This document shows positions 8,277 through 16,142 of a DNA stretch of 64,000 bases, piece by piece (the stretch's first letter is position 1; the number at the start of each line of letters is the position of its first letter). Made by a program: the position numbers and the translations under genes. Location: contig NZ_VTTL01000011.1 of NCBI RefSeq assembly GCF_008364685.1, positions 186,001 to 250,000 of the forward strand. Reading direction: 5' to 3'. The notes beneath the pieces were generated by a model that was not told the origin of the DNA, searched no databases, and saw nothing but the letters and a program-made list of their open reading frames with translations. The stretch comes from Xanthobacter oligotrophicus (GTDB taxonomy: Bacteria > Pseudomonadota > Alphaproteobacteria > Rhizobiales > Xanthobacteraceae).

Positions 8277-8576
8277 ATGCAGTCCGCCCTCACCCTTCTG
8301 TCGGCCCTGGCCGAACCCACCCGCCTCGCGGCGGTCCACCTCCTGTGGGATGGGCACGAGCATTGCGTCTGCGAACTCGTGCGCGTCCTCGGCGTCACCC
8401 AATCCCGCATGTCGCGCCATATGGCGGTGCTCAAGCAGGCTGGCGTCGTGGTGGATCGGCGGGACGCCCAATGGGTGCGCTACCGTCGCAATCCCGAACT
8501 GCCGGCCGAGCAGGCAACCATCATCAATGCTGTCCTCACCACCCTGGACGCTTCATCGAACAGGAGAGCCGCATGA
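8277..8576 (+). CDS. arsR: ArsR/SmtB-family metal(loid)-responsive repressor
   Basis: 99 residues, a typical size. The winged helix spans roughly residues 5-80, with LAEPTRLAAVHLL and the recognition region VTQSRMSRHMAVLKQAGVV. The alpha-3 metal site is present as EHCVCELV (Cys30, Cys32), the ELCVCDL-type motif that binds As(III)/Sb(III) in classic ArsR. Its stop codon overlaps the ATG of the permease gene (ATGA), so the two are co-translated. A dyad operator lies just upstream. It most likely represses this small operon and releases it on binding trivalent arsenicals. Confidence 0.9.
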   Translation: MQSALTLLSALAEPTRLAAVHLLWDGHEHCVCELVRVLGVTQSRMSRHMAVLKQAGVVVDRRDAQWVRYRRNPELPAEQATIINAVLTTLDASSNRRAA

Positions 8577-9637
8577 GCGCCGACCTGTCATTGACCGGGC
8601 GCAAGCCACCGAGGGATGCATCGTCACTGACCTGGGCGGCGGTGACGGCCGCGGCGATCGCCCTCTGGTTCGTGGTCTATGCCCAGCTCGCGCCGTTCTC
8701 CCAATGGCTAGTGGCCCGCCTGCCGGTGGAGCAAGGCAGCCATCTCGCTGAAGCGGTCGCGTTCTTCATCTACGACACGCCCAAGGTGCTGATGCTGCTG
8801 ACGCTGGTGGTCTTCGCCATGGGCGTGGTGCGCAGCTTCTTCTCCGCCGAGCGCACCCGCGCCCTGCTCGCTGGAAAACGCGAGGGGCTCGGCAACATTG
8901 CGGCCGCCGGCCTCGGCATCGTCACGCCCTTCTGCTCCTGCTCGGCGGTGCCGCTGTTCGTCGGCTTCGTCTCCGCCGGGGTGCCCCTGGGCGTCACCTT
9001 CTCCTTCCTCATCGCCGCGCCCATGGTCAACGAGGTGGCGCTGGGCCTCCTGTTCGCGCTGGTCGGCTGGAAGGTGGCGCTCACCTATCTGGCATTCGGC
9101 CTCTCCATCGCCATTATCGCCGGCTGGGTCATCGGACGCCTGCACCTGGAGGGCTGGCTGGAAGACTGGGTGCGCAACGTGCGTGCCAGTCCGGTCGAGC
9201 TGCCGCCAAACGGTATGACGCTGGTGGATCGCATCAGGGCCGGCCTCGACGCGGTGCGCGACATCGTCGGCAAGGTCTGGATGTGGATCATCGCCGGCAT
9301 CGCAGCGGGCGCCTTCATCCACGGCTATGTGCCGGAAGATCTCCTCGCCTCCATCATGGGGCGGGATGCGTGGTGGTCGGTTCCGGCTGCGGTGCTGCTG
9401 GGCATTCCCATGTATTCCAATGCCGCGGGCATCATCCCGGTGGTCGAGGCCCTGCTGGCGAAGGGGGCAGCGCTGGGCACCGTGCTCGCCTTCATGATGG
9501 CGGTCATCGCCCTGTCGCTGCCGGAAATGATCATCCTGCGCAAAGTCCTAAGCCTCAAGCTGATTGCCGTGTTTGTGGGCGTGGTCGGCATCGGCATCCT
9601 CGCCGTGGGCTTCCTGTTCAACGCGCTGTTTTCTTAA
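8573..9637 (+). CDS. ArsP-like permease (UPF0718/PF03773 family)
   Basis: 354 residues with about eight to ten hydrophobic segments. The hallmark of this permease family is clear: VTPFCSCSAVPLFVGFVSAG (Cys121, Cys123), followed by APMVNEVAL. A second half contains YSNAAGIIPVVEALL and SLPEMIILRKVL. Characterised relatives include ArsP, which exports trivalent methylated and aromatic arsenicals, although other family members have unknown substrates. The gene overlaps an ArsR regulator with an intact CxC site and is followed by a small CxxC protein. Export of a trivalent arsenical is a reasonable inference, not proof. Confidence 0.82.
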   Translation: MSADLSLTGRKPPRDASSLTWAAVTAAAIALWFVVYAQLAPFSQWLVARLPVEQGSHLAEAVAFFIYDTPKVLMLLTLVVFAMGVVRSFFSAERTRALLAGKREGLGNIAAAGLGIVTPFCSCSAVPLFVGFVSAGVPLGVTFSFLIAAPMVNEVALGLLFALVGWKVALTYLAFGLSIAIIAGWVIGRLHLEGWLEDWVRNVRASPVELPPNGMTLVDRIRAGLDAVRDIVGKVWMWIIAGIAAGAFIHGYVPEDLLASIMGRDAWWSVPAAVLLGIPMYSNAAGIIPVVEALLAKGAALGTVLAFMMAVIALSLPEMIILRKVLSLKLIAVFVGVVGIGILAVGFLFNALFS

Positions 9638-9656
9638 AACAAGAAAGGCAAAAGCC

Positions 9657-9893
9657 ATGAAAGACGTGAAGGTGCTGGGCCCCGGCTGCTCTCGCTGCGA
9701 GGCAACGGCGCAGATGGTGCGGGATGAGGCGGCCAAGCTCGGGCTCGACGTCACGGTGGAAAAGGTCACCGACTATGCGGTGATCGCCGGATACGGCATC
9801 GCCTCGACGCCGGGCATCGTCATCGACGGCAAGGTGGTGCACGCCGGCGGCCTGCCGAAGCCGGACGATCTCGCCCGCTGGCTCGCGGCGTGA
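9657..9893 (+). CDS. Small thioredoxin-fold protein with CxxC (redox-active disulfide protein 2 type)
   Basis: 78 residues from ATG at 9657, with AAGAAAGG upstream. The fold is a minimal thioredoxin: KVLGPGCSRCEATAQM carries the CSRC active site (Cys11, Cys14), and IASTPGIVIDGKVV supplies the cis-Pro loop. This family (redox-active disulfide protein 2) is often next to UPF0718/ArsP-type permeases. It may reduce or bind a thiol-reactive substrate, or keep the permease cysteines reduced. It is cytosolic, with no signal peptide. Its stop overlaps the next start. Confidence 0.85.
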   Translation: MKDVKVLGPGCSRCEATAQMVRDEAAKLGLDVTVEKVTDYAVIAGYGIASTPGIVIDGKVVHAGGLPKPDDLARWLAA

Positions 9894-10306
9894 GCGCCGC
9901 CATGCTGGAATACAAGGTTCACGCGTCGCGCATCGACGTACACGGCAGCCTCGCCCGCACCAAAGAGGCCGAGATCACCCTCGACACCGACATTGGCGGG
10001 CGCGCCGATGCTTTCAACCCGGCGGAACTGTTCCTTGCCGCCATCGCGGCCTGCATGATCAAGGGCATCGAGCGGGTGACCCCGATGCTGAATTTCGAGC
10101 TGCGCGGGGTGGATGTCACGCTCCACGCCGTTCGGCAGGACGCGCCGCCGAAGATCATCTCGGTGGATTACGAGCTGATCATCGATACGGACGAGACGGA
10201 GCAGCGCCTGGCTTTGCTCCACACCAACGTCCGCAAGTACGGCACGATTTCGAACACCGTGGCGGAAGCGACCCGATTGGACGGGACGATCCGAAGGAAG
10301 GCATGA
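9890..10306 (+). CDS. OsmC-family protein with only one of the two usual cysteines
   Basis: 138 residues from GTG at 9890, overlapping the previous stop; an in-frame ATG at 9902 is an alternative. The OsmC core is visible in GRADAFNPAELFLAAIAACMIKGIERV. OsmC/Ohr peroxidases use two cysteines, one here (AAC) and one in a later H-x-x-C segment. That second segment here reads HTNVRKYGTISNTV, without cysteine. The protein may not act as a classical thiol peroxidase. Its position as the fourth gene of the ArsR-permease-CxxC operon suggests a link to oxidative or metalloid stress. Confidence 0.8.
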   Translation: MSAAMLEYKVHASRIDVHGSLARTKEAEITLDTDIGGRADAFNPAELFLAAIAACMIKGIERVTPMLNFELRGVDVTLHAVRQDAPPKIISVDYELIIDTDETEQRLALLHTNVRKYGTISNTVAEATRLDGTIRRKA

Positions 10307-10373
10307 GGCGCATCAAGGCGCTGCGCGCACCCGCGCGAATGCGATCTGTCGTTATCCATGAAAGGCCAAGTCC

Positions 10374-11561
10374 ATGACGAAACGAGACGTGGTCATCTGC
10401 GCGCCGGTGCGCACGGCGATCGGCACTTATAATGGCGCTCTGAAGGCGGTCCCCGCGACCGAGCTGGGTGCGACAGTCGTGCGCGAGACGCTCCGTCGCT
10501 CGGGCCTCGATGCAGCCAAGCTGTCGAGCCTCATCATGGGCAATGTGGTCCAGGCCGGCAACAAGATGAACCCCGCCCGCCAGGCGGCCGTCCATGGCGG
10601 CGTACCGGTGGAGGTGCCGGCCATGACTGTGAACCGGGTCTGCGGCTCCGGCGCCCAGGCCGTTGCCTCGGTCGCCCAGGAGATCTGGCTGGGCTTCGCC
10701 GATGCGGCGATCGCCGGCGGCATGGAGAACATGGACGCCGCGCCCTACCTCATGAGCGGCGGGCGCTGGGGCTATCGCATGGGCGATGCGCAGATCTACG
10801 ATTCCATGCTGCGCGACGGCTTGAACGACGCCTTCTCGGGCGAGCATTCCGGTTGGCACACCGAAGACCTCGTGACCAAATGTGGTGTCTCCCGCGAGGA
10901 TCAGGACCGTTGGGCGGCGCGCTCGCAACAGCGCTTTTCCCAGGCGCAGGCCGCCGGAAAATTCGATGCCGAGATCGTCGGTGTCGAAATCAAGGGCCGC
11001 AAGGGGCCGGAGATCTTCGCTCGCGACGAGCACAATCGGCCGGACACCACGATCGAATCCCTCACCAAGCTGAAGCCGGCCTTCCGTAAGGACGGCACCA
11101 TCACCGCCGGAAACGCGCCCGGTCTCAATACCGGCGCCGCGGCGATGATCCTCGCCGAACGCGATTTCGCCGCGGCGAACGGCCTTGAGCCGCTGGCGCG
11201 GCTCGTCGCCTTCGGCGTCGGCGCGGTGGAGCCAGGCATGTTCGGCATCGGTCCGGTACCAGCCGTGCGCCAGGCGCTGGGGCGTGCGGGCTGGACGATC
11301 GCGGAGGTCGAGCGGGTGGAAATCAACGAGGCCTTCGCGGCGATCGCCCTCGCCGTTACCCGCGAGCTCGGCCTTGCCGAAGAGGTCGTCAATGTTGAAG
11401 GCGGGGCCATCGCCCATGGCCATCCCATCGGCGCGAGCGGGGCGATCCTGACCACGCGGCTCATCCATTCGATGCGGCGCGACGGCCTCAAGCGTGGCAT
11501 CGTTACCCTCTGCATCGGCGGCGGCCAGGGCATCGCGCTGGCGATCGAAACACTGGCCTGA
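10374..11561 (+). CDS. Acetyl-CoA acetyltransferase (thiolase)
   Basis: 395 residues, full length for the thiolase family. Active-site elements are VNRVCGSGAQAVASV (nucleophile Cys90), EINEAFAA, EGGAIAHGHPIGASGA (catalytic His) and LCIGGGQGIALAIE (second Cys). The enzyme condenses two acetyl-CoA to acetoacetyl-CoA or the reverse, and would belong to polyhydroxybutyrate or fatty acid metabolism. It lies 67 bases after the OsmC gene and before aioX, in the same direction. I see no functional tie to arsenic. It may be a passenger or a metabolic gene left in the island. Confidence 0.9.
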   Translation: MTKRDVVICAPVRTAIGTYNGALKAVPATELGATVVRETLRRSGLDAAKLSSLIMGNVVQAGNKMNPARQAAVHGGVPVEVPAMTVNRVCGSGAQAVASVAQEIWLGFADAAIAGGMENMDAAPYLMSGGRWGYRMGDAQIYDSMLRDGLNDAFSGEHSGWHTEDLVTKCGVSREDQDRWAARSQQRFSQAQAAGKFDAEIVGVEIKGRKGPEIFARDEHNRPDTTIESLTKLKPAFRKDGTITAGNAPGLNTGAAAMILAERDFAAANGLEPLARLVAFGVGAVEPGMFGIGPVPAVRQALGRAGWTIAEVERVEINEAFAAIALAVTRELGLAEEVVNVEGGAIAHGHPIGASGAILTTRLIHSMRRDGLKRGIVTLCIGGGQGIALAIETLA

Positions 11562-11749
11562 CAGGCAGGTCAGACGCCCGTGCGGGCTGCCGGCTTCGGC
11601 CGCGATCCCGCGCGGGTTCTTTGAAAGTGGCCCTCGCGCCGCCAATTGATTCCACGGCAGAAGAACAAGCCTCCTGGCGGGGGCACTGCGCAAATTGTCG
11701 TTTCTCACGCCGACACGGATGCCCGTTTGCCTTTCAGGCCATCCGCGTT

Positions 11750-11770
11750 ATTCTTCGATTTAAGAAGAAT
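11750..11770. promoter_or_regulatory. Inverted repeat upstream of aioX
   Basis: ATTCTTC (11750-11756) and GAAGAAT (11764-11770) form a perfect 7-base dyad separated by seven bases, ending 23 bases before the aioX start codon and just ahead of GGGAGG. It may be an operator or promoter element for the sensor genes. No regulator can be assigned. Confidence 0.4.
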
Positions 11771-11793
11771 TACAAAGCGGGAGGCCCTAGCAA

Positions 11794-12669
11794 ATGGGCG
11801 CCGGTTCGCGCATCGACCGCAGGGCGGTCCTTGCTGCCGCTGCTTCCATGGTCGGCGCGACGCTCGTGCCCCTGTTGGCGCGCGCCTCGGCCGGCATCAT
11901 CCGTTTTGGCCTGACCCCCGTCTTCCTGACCTCCGACCTCGAACTGCTCGGCCGGCTTCAGATTTACCTGCGGCGGGCCACCGGCTTACCGGTCGAACTC
12001 GTCAGCCGGCGGACCTATCAGGAGATCACCGCGCTGCTGGTCTCGGGTCAGCTCGATGCCGCGTGGATCTGCGGCTATCCGTTCGTCGCCCATCGTGACG
12101 CGCTCCAGCTGGTCGCGGTTCCGCTGTGGCGCGGGCAGCCGCTCTATCAGTCCTGCCTCATCGTCGACCGGGACCGTGACGCACGGGACTTCCAGGACCT
12201 CAAGGGCGATATCCACGCCTTCTCGGACCCCGATTCCAATTCCGGCTTCCTCGTCACCCGCGCGCTTCTCGCGGAGCACGGCCTGAAGCCCCCGTCCTTC
12301 TTCGCCCGCACCTTCTTCACCTACGGCCATCGCAACGTGATCCGTGCCGTGGCCTCGGGCCTCGCCCAATCCGGTTCCGTGGACGGCTACGTCCTGGACG
12401 TTATGCGGGAGATCGAGCCGGAGCTGACGTCGCGCGTCGCCATCCTGCGCCGGTCCGAATGGCTCGGCTTCCCGCCCATCGCTGCCCCGCGCCATCCGCC
12501 AGACCCGCAGGCGCTCGCCGCGCTGACGGAGGCGCTTGCGCGCATGAACGAGGACGAGGATGGCAAGGCGGTGCTCGCCATGCTGCGGCTCGATGGTTTC
12601 GCGCCGCAGGAGGCGAGCCTCTTCGACCCCATCGCCGCAAAGGCGGCGCTCGTCGCGGGCACCGGGTGA
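11794..12669 (+). CDS. aioX: AioX, periplasmic arsenite-binding protein
   Basis: 291 residues, starting at ATG 11794 behind GGGAGG. An N-terminal signal (RRAVLAAAASMVG, Tat-like) precedes a PhnD-type periplasmic binding fold: IIRFGLTPVFLTSDLELL, LVSGQLDAAWICGYPFV, FSDPDSNSGFLVTRALL and DGYVLDVM. Phosphonate/phosphite-binding relatives occur elsewhere, but the next four genes are a sensor kinase, a sigma-54 regulator and both arsenite oxidase subunits, exactly the aioXSRBA order. The protein has only two cysteines, Cys93 (WICGY) and Cys121 (QSCLI); a conserved cysteine of AioX is known to matter for arsenite sensing. It should bind As(III) in the periplasm and present it to AioS. Confidence 0.9.
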   Translation: MGAGSRIDRRAVLAAAASMVGATLVPLLARASAGIIRFGLTPVFLTSDLELLGRLQIYLRRATGLPVELVSRRTYQEITALLVSGQLDAAWICGYPFVAHRDALQLVAVPLWRGQPLYQSCLIVDRDRDARDFQDLKGDIHAFSDPDSNSGFLVTRALLAEHGLKPPSFFARTFFTYGHRNVIRAVASGLAQSGSVDGYVLDVMREIEPELTSRVAILRRSEWLGFPPIAAPRHPPDPQALAALTEALARMNEDEDGKAVLAMLRLDGFAPQEASLFDPIAAKAALVAGTG

Positions 12670-12674
12670 CGCCC

Positions 12675-14126
12675 ATGATCGCGCGCCTTGACCCCCGCCA
12701 GTGGCCCGTCACCCTCAAGGTGCCCCTAGCGGTTGCGGCGCTCATGGTGCTGGTGGGGCTTGCACTCTCCGAGCGCGTGCTGAGCCGGCTGGGGGAGACG
12801 CAGGAGCGCCAGTTGCGCGCCTTGGCGCAGACCTATCTGGACAGCCTCTCCTCCGCGGTCGCACCCGCGATCCTAAGAGACGATGTCTGGGAAGTTTATG
12901 ACGCCATCATGCGGGCACAGGCCCTCAACAAGAGCCTGCATCCGTTGAGCGCCGTGATCACCGACGCGGAGGGCCTCGTGATCGCGGCGTCCGATCCCCG
13001 TCGCTTCCCCATTGGGGTGCGTCTCCCGTCCGATCTCGCTCCGCTCGCAACCGGCCGGGATTTCAGATTCGAGGCGGGCGCCAGATCCGCCACCGCGACG
13101 CGCGTGCTTTCCTATCCTGGACGCATCGTCGGAATCATCCACGCCACTTTCGACACCAGCCATCTGGCTTTGGAGCGGCGCGACGTCGTCCTCGCGCTCG
13201 CGGCCACGAACGGGATGGTCACGCTGCTGCTCGCCGTGGCCGGCTGGTTGCTCGTCGCCCGCATGATGGCGCCGGTGCGCACGCTCTCGCGCTATCTGGG
13301 CGCTGCGAGCGAAGGGCGGGCGACGCCCGTTCCCCCGGAGGCGGTCGCGCGCAACGGCGCTGAATTCGCCCGCCTGTTCCTAGCCTACAATGCGCTGGTC
13401 CGGTCCATGTACGAGCGGGAGGACCTAGCCCGACAATTGGCGGACGAGCATCGGCTCGGCAGCCTCGGGCGGCTCACCTCGGCGCTCGCCCACGAGATCA
13501 ACAACCCGCTGGGCGGCCTTTTTAACGCGCTGGCGACGCTGAAGACCCATGGACACCATGCGGCGGTCCGAAAATCGTCCCTCGGCCTTCTCGAACGAGG
13601 CCTCGTCGGTATCCGCGACGTGGTGCGCACCACCCTCGCTTTGTATCGGCCGGAGCAGGCGCCGCGACCCCTCGCCATGGCCGATTTCGAGGACCTGCAG
13701 CTACTGATTGCCCCCGCGGCGCGCCGGAAGGGTGTCGATCTGAGGTTCTCCGGTCCCGTCGACGTGTTGCTTCCTCTGCCCAGCACCCCGGTGCGCCAGG
13801 CCGTGCTGAACCTGCTGCTGAATGCGGTTTCCGCCGCCCCGCCGGGAAGCGAAGTGGCGGTGGATGCGTCGCTCACGCCGACGGCCCTGCATGTAATCGT
13901 GTCGGATCGAGGCAGCGGCCTGCCCGAGCCTGCGGGGTGCCTTCTTGCGGCTGGCGGGGAAACGGGTGGCCCACCCTGGGGCGGCGGCCTCGGCTTGTGG
14001 ACCACCCGGCGCATCCTGGACGACCTCGGTGCCTCGGCCGAGGTCGAGCGGCCTGAAACGGGGGGAACGCGGATCCGTCTTCTCTTCCCTTTCATCGCCC
14101 CAATGGAGCTCGCCCATGTCGCATGA
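12675..14126 (+). CDS. aioS: AioS, membrane sensor histidine kinase of the arsenite response
   Basis: 483 residues, beginning five bases after the aioX stop. Two membrane segments (about 12-31 and 172-195) flank a periplasmic domain of roughly 140 residues. A HAMP-like linker follows (PVRTLSRYLGAASEG), then the kinase core: H-box ALAHEINNPLGG (His273), N-box LNLLLNAVSAA, a D-box with SDRGSGLPEP and a G-box GGGLGLWTTRRI. It should autophosphorylate on His273 when AioX with bound arsenite contacts its periplasmic domain and pass the phosphate to AioR. The reading frame overlaps aioR by 11 bases. Confidence 0.92.
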   Translation: MIARLDPRQWPVTLKVPLAVAALMVLVGLALSERVLSRLGETQERQLRALAQTYLDSLSSAVAPAILRDDVWEVYDAIMRAQALNKSLHPLSAVITDAEGLVIAASDPRRFPIGVRLPSDLAPLATGRDFRFEAGARSATATRVLSYPGRIVGIIHATFDTSHLALERRDVVLALAATNGMVTLLLAVAGWLLVARMMAPVRTLSRYLGAASEGRATPVPPEAVARNGAEFARLFLAYNALVRSMYEREDLARQLADEHRLGSLGRLTSALAHEINNPLGGLFNALATLKTHGHHAAVRKSSLGLLERGLVGIRDVVRTTLALYRPEQAPRPLAMADFEDLQLLIAPAARRKGVDLRFSGPVDVLLPLPSTPVRQAVLNLLLNAVSAAPPGSEVAVDASLTPTALHVIVSDRGSGLPEPAGCLLAAGGETGGPPWGGGLGLWTTRRILDDLGASAEVERPETGGTRIRLLFPFIAPMELAHVA

Positions 14127-15438
14127 GCCTCCCGTCATCGGCCTCGTGGAGGACGATCCCATCATGGGCGAGAGCCTCGCGCAGCGGCTCGGCCTGGAGG
14201 GAATGAGGGTGCATTGGTGGCGGACCGGCTGCGCAGCGGTGGCGGATATCCGGAAGATTCGCTTCGAGGCTATCGTATGCGACATCCGCCTTCCGGATCT
14301 CGATGGGGAGGCTGTGTTCCGGGAAGCGGCGCACGTGCCTCGGACGCCGCCTTTCCTGTTCGTGACCGGCCATGGCGACATCGACCAAGCGGTGCGCCTG
14401 ATGCGGTCCGGCGCGGCGGACTACGTCACCAAGCCCTTCGAGATGGAGGACTTCCTGGCGCGGCTCACCGACTTGCTGATGCCGCATGGAACCACGGAAG
14501 GCGGCACGTTGGGCGTCTCACCCGCCATCCGGCAGGTGGAGGCTCTGTTGTGCAGGATGGCTCGCCTGTCCTCCAATCTGCTCATCACGGGGGAGACAGG
14601 GACAGGTAAGGATGTAGCCGCCCGCTTCATCCATGCGCAATCGCGGCACGCGACCGCGCCGTTTATCGCGGTCAACTGCGCCGCCATTCCCGCCGACTTG
14701 ATGGAAAGCGAGCTGTTCGGCCACGAGCGAGGCGCGTTCACCGGTGCCGCGCAGCGCCATCTCGGCTATGTGGAGCGCGCCGGCGACGGCACGCTGTTTC
14801 TCGACGAGATCGGGGAATTGCGTCCGGAGTTGCAGGCAAAACTCCTGCGGCTGATCGAGAGCAAGACGTTTCAGAGGGTCGGCGGTGAGCGCGAGATCGC
14901 CTTCGGCGGCCGTATCGTGACGGCCACCAACGCCGATCTGGCGCTGCGAGTTGTCGAGCGACAATTCCGCGAGGATCTCCTTTACCGCATCAACGCGGTC
15001 AGCATTCGCCTGCCATCTCTGCGGGAGCGCCCCGATGACATCCCATGGCTCATGGAGCGCTTCTTTACGGAATATAGCGCGGACACCGAGACCAACCTGA
15101 AAGGGATCAGCGCCCTCGCCGAGGAGGCCGCGATGCAGCATCCTTGGCCCGGGAATGTGCGGGAGCTGCGGAACCGGATGGAGCGTGCGGTCGCTCTTGC
15201 CTTGGGCCCCTGGCTGATGCCCGGGGATCTCTTTCCCGAGATCGTTCGCGAAGGCGCTGACGCCGGCCTACGGATCGGCTCACTGGAATCCGCGCGCCAG
15301 GAGGCGGAGAAGCGTCACATCCTCCGGGCGCTGTCCGCGACCGCGGGCGAACTCTCCGCCGCCGCCCGGCTCCTCGGCGTTGGGCGCACCACCCTGTGGG
15401 AGAAGATGCGCCGCCTCGGTTTGGGTAGCGACGGCTGA
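14116..15438 (+). CDS. aioR: AioR, sigma-54-dependent response regulator
   Basis: 440 residues. The receiver domain (1-120) has the acidic pocket VEDD (13-14), phosphoacceptor Asp56 in CDIRLPD and Lys106 in TKPFEM. The central AAA+ domain (about 132-360) has Walker A GETGTGKD (159-166), the sigma-54 contact loop GAFTGA (206-211) and Walker B TLFLDEIGEL. The C-terminus carries a Fis-type helix-turn-helix (ELSAAARLLGVGRTTLWEKM). It should bind upstream of aioB and drive the -24/-12 promoter seen 48 bases before that gene. The start at 14116 overlaps the kinase gene, consistent with coupled translation. Confidence 0.93.
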   Translation: MSHEPPVIGLVEDDPIMGESLAQRLGLEGMRVHWWRTGCAAVADIRKIRFEAIVCDIRLPDLDGEAVFREAAHVPRTPPFLFVTGHGDIDQAVRLMRSGAADYVTKPFEMEDFLARLTDLLMPHGTTEGGTLGVSPAIRQVEALLCRMARLSSNLLITGETGTGKDVAARFIHAQSRHATAPFIAVNCAAIPADLMESELFGHERGAFTGAAQRHLGYVERAGDGTLFLDEIGELRPELQAKLLRLIESKTFQRVGGEREIAFGGRIVTATNADLALRVVERQFREDLLYRINAVSIRLPSLRERPDDIPWLMERFFTEYSADTETNLKGISALAEEAAMQHPWPGNVRELRNRMERAVALALGPWLMPGDLFPEIVREGADAGLRIGSLESARQEAEKRHILRALSATAGELSAAARLLGVGRTTLWEKMRRLGLGSDG

Positions 15439-15546
15439 CGGCGCGTTCGGGTTTCCGGACAGACGGCGCCGCAGCATGTTCGGGACGGCGGACGTGCTCG
15501 CCTCATCTCGCTCGTTAAATCATTGAATTCTCTACTCAGCTCCGCA

Positions 15547-15562
15547 TGGCGCAGCTTCTGCA
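15547..15562 (+). promoter_or_regulatory. Sigma-54-type -24/-12 promoter of aioBA
   Basis: TGGCGCAGCTTCTGCA matches the consensus TGGCAC-N5-TTGC layout, with the invariant GG and GC exactly ten bases apart (GG 15548-15549, GC 15560-15561). It ends 48 bases before the aioB ATG and lies in the intergenic region after aioR, whose product carries the sigma-54 contact loop GAFTGA. aioBA promoters of this class are established in other arsenite oxidisers. Transcription would start near 15573. Confidence 0.8.
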
Positions 15563-15609
15563 GGACGTCTTGCGTCCGAAAGGACCAATACGCTCTGGGA
15601 GGAGCTTTC

Positions 15610-16131
15610 ATGAAAAGATGTCCCAGCCTCGTCGATGCCGGCCGCCGCAGCTTCCTGACCGGCGCCGGCCTTGCGACCGCAGGCGCCGCCGTCGCCTCCG
15701 TTCTGCCGGCCCAAGCCAAGGCGGCCCCTGCGGTCGCGTTGGTGAGATATCCAGCGAACCGCCTCGCCAATGTGAAGGACCTGAAAGTTAATGAGCCGCT
15801 GGACGTGGCCTATCCCGATGACGACGCGCCCGGCGTCCTTCTGAAGCTCGGGACACGCGTGGCCGGAGGCGCCGGACCCGACGGCGACATCGTCGGCTTC
15901 ACCACCGTCTGCCCGCACAAGGGATTTCCCCTTTCTTACAGCACGACGGACAAGACGCTGAACTGCCCCGGCCATTATTCCCGCTTCGATTGCGAGAAAG
16001 GCGGCCAGCAGATCTGGGGCCAGGCGACGCAGAACCTGCCGCAATACGCGCTGCGTGTGGACGCGAAGGGCGACATCTATGCCGAAGGCGTGGATGAGCT
16101 GCTCTACGGCCGCCTCTCCAACGTGCTCTGA
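15610..16131 (+). CDS. aioB: AioB, arsenite oxidase small subunit (Rieske 2Fe-2S protein)
   Basis: 173 residues, ATG at 15610 with GGGAGGAG in front. The Tat signal GRRSFLTGAG (residues 11-20) and a hydrophobic stretch end near AQAKA. Rieske cluster ligands are Cys101-x-His103 (CPHKGF) and Cys119-x-x-His122 (CPGH). The positions that form a disulfide in many Rieske proteins are Phe106 and Gly121 here, so the bridge is absent. From memory this matches the Rhizobium NT-26 enzyme rather than Alcaligenes faecalis. The subunit passes electrons from AioA to a periplasmic acceptor and carries the folded heterodimer through the Tat system. It is followed 11 bases later by aioA. Confidence 0.95.
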   Translation: MKRCPSLVDAGRRSFLTGAGLATAGAAVASVLPAQAKAAPAVALVRYPANRLANVKDLKVNEPLDVAYPDDDAPGVLLKLGTRVAGGAGPDGDIVGFTTVCPHKGFPLSYSTTDKTLNCPGHYSRFDCEKGGQQIWGQATQNLPQYALRVDAKGDIYAEGVDELLYGRLSNVL

Positions 16132-16142
16132 GGGAGGACACC

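Noticed and set aside
8252-8572. N-terminal extension of the ArsP-like permease frame back to 8252
   Set aside because: The extension overlaps the ArsR gene in another frame and reads as low-complexity Arg/Pro/Gly sequence. The ATG at 8573 overlapping the ArsR stop is the natural start.
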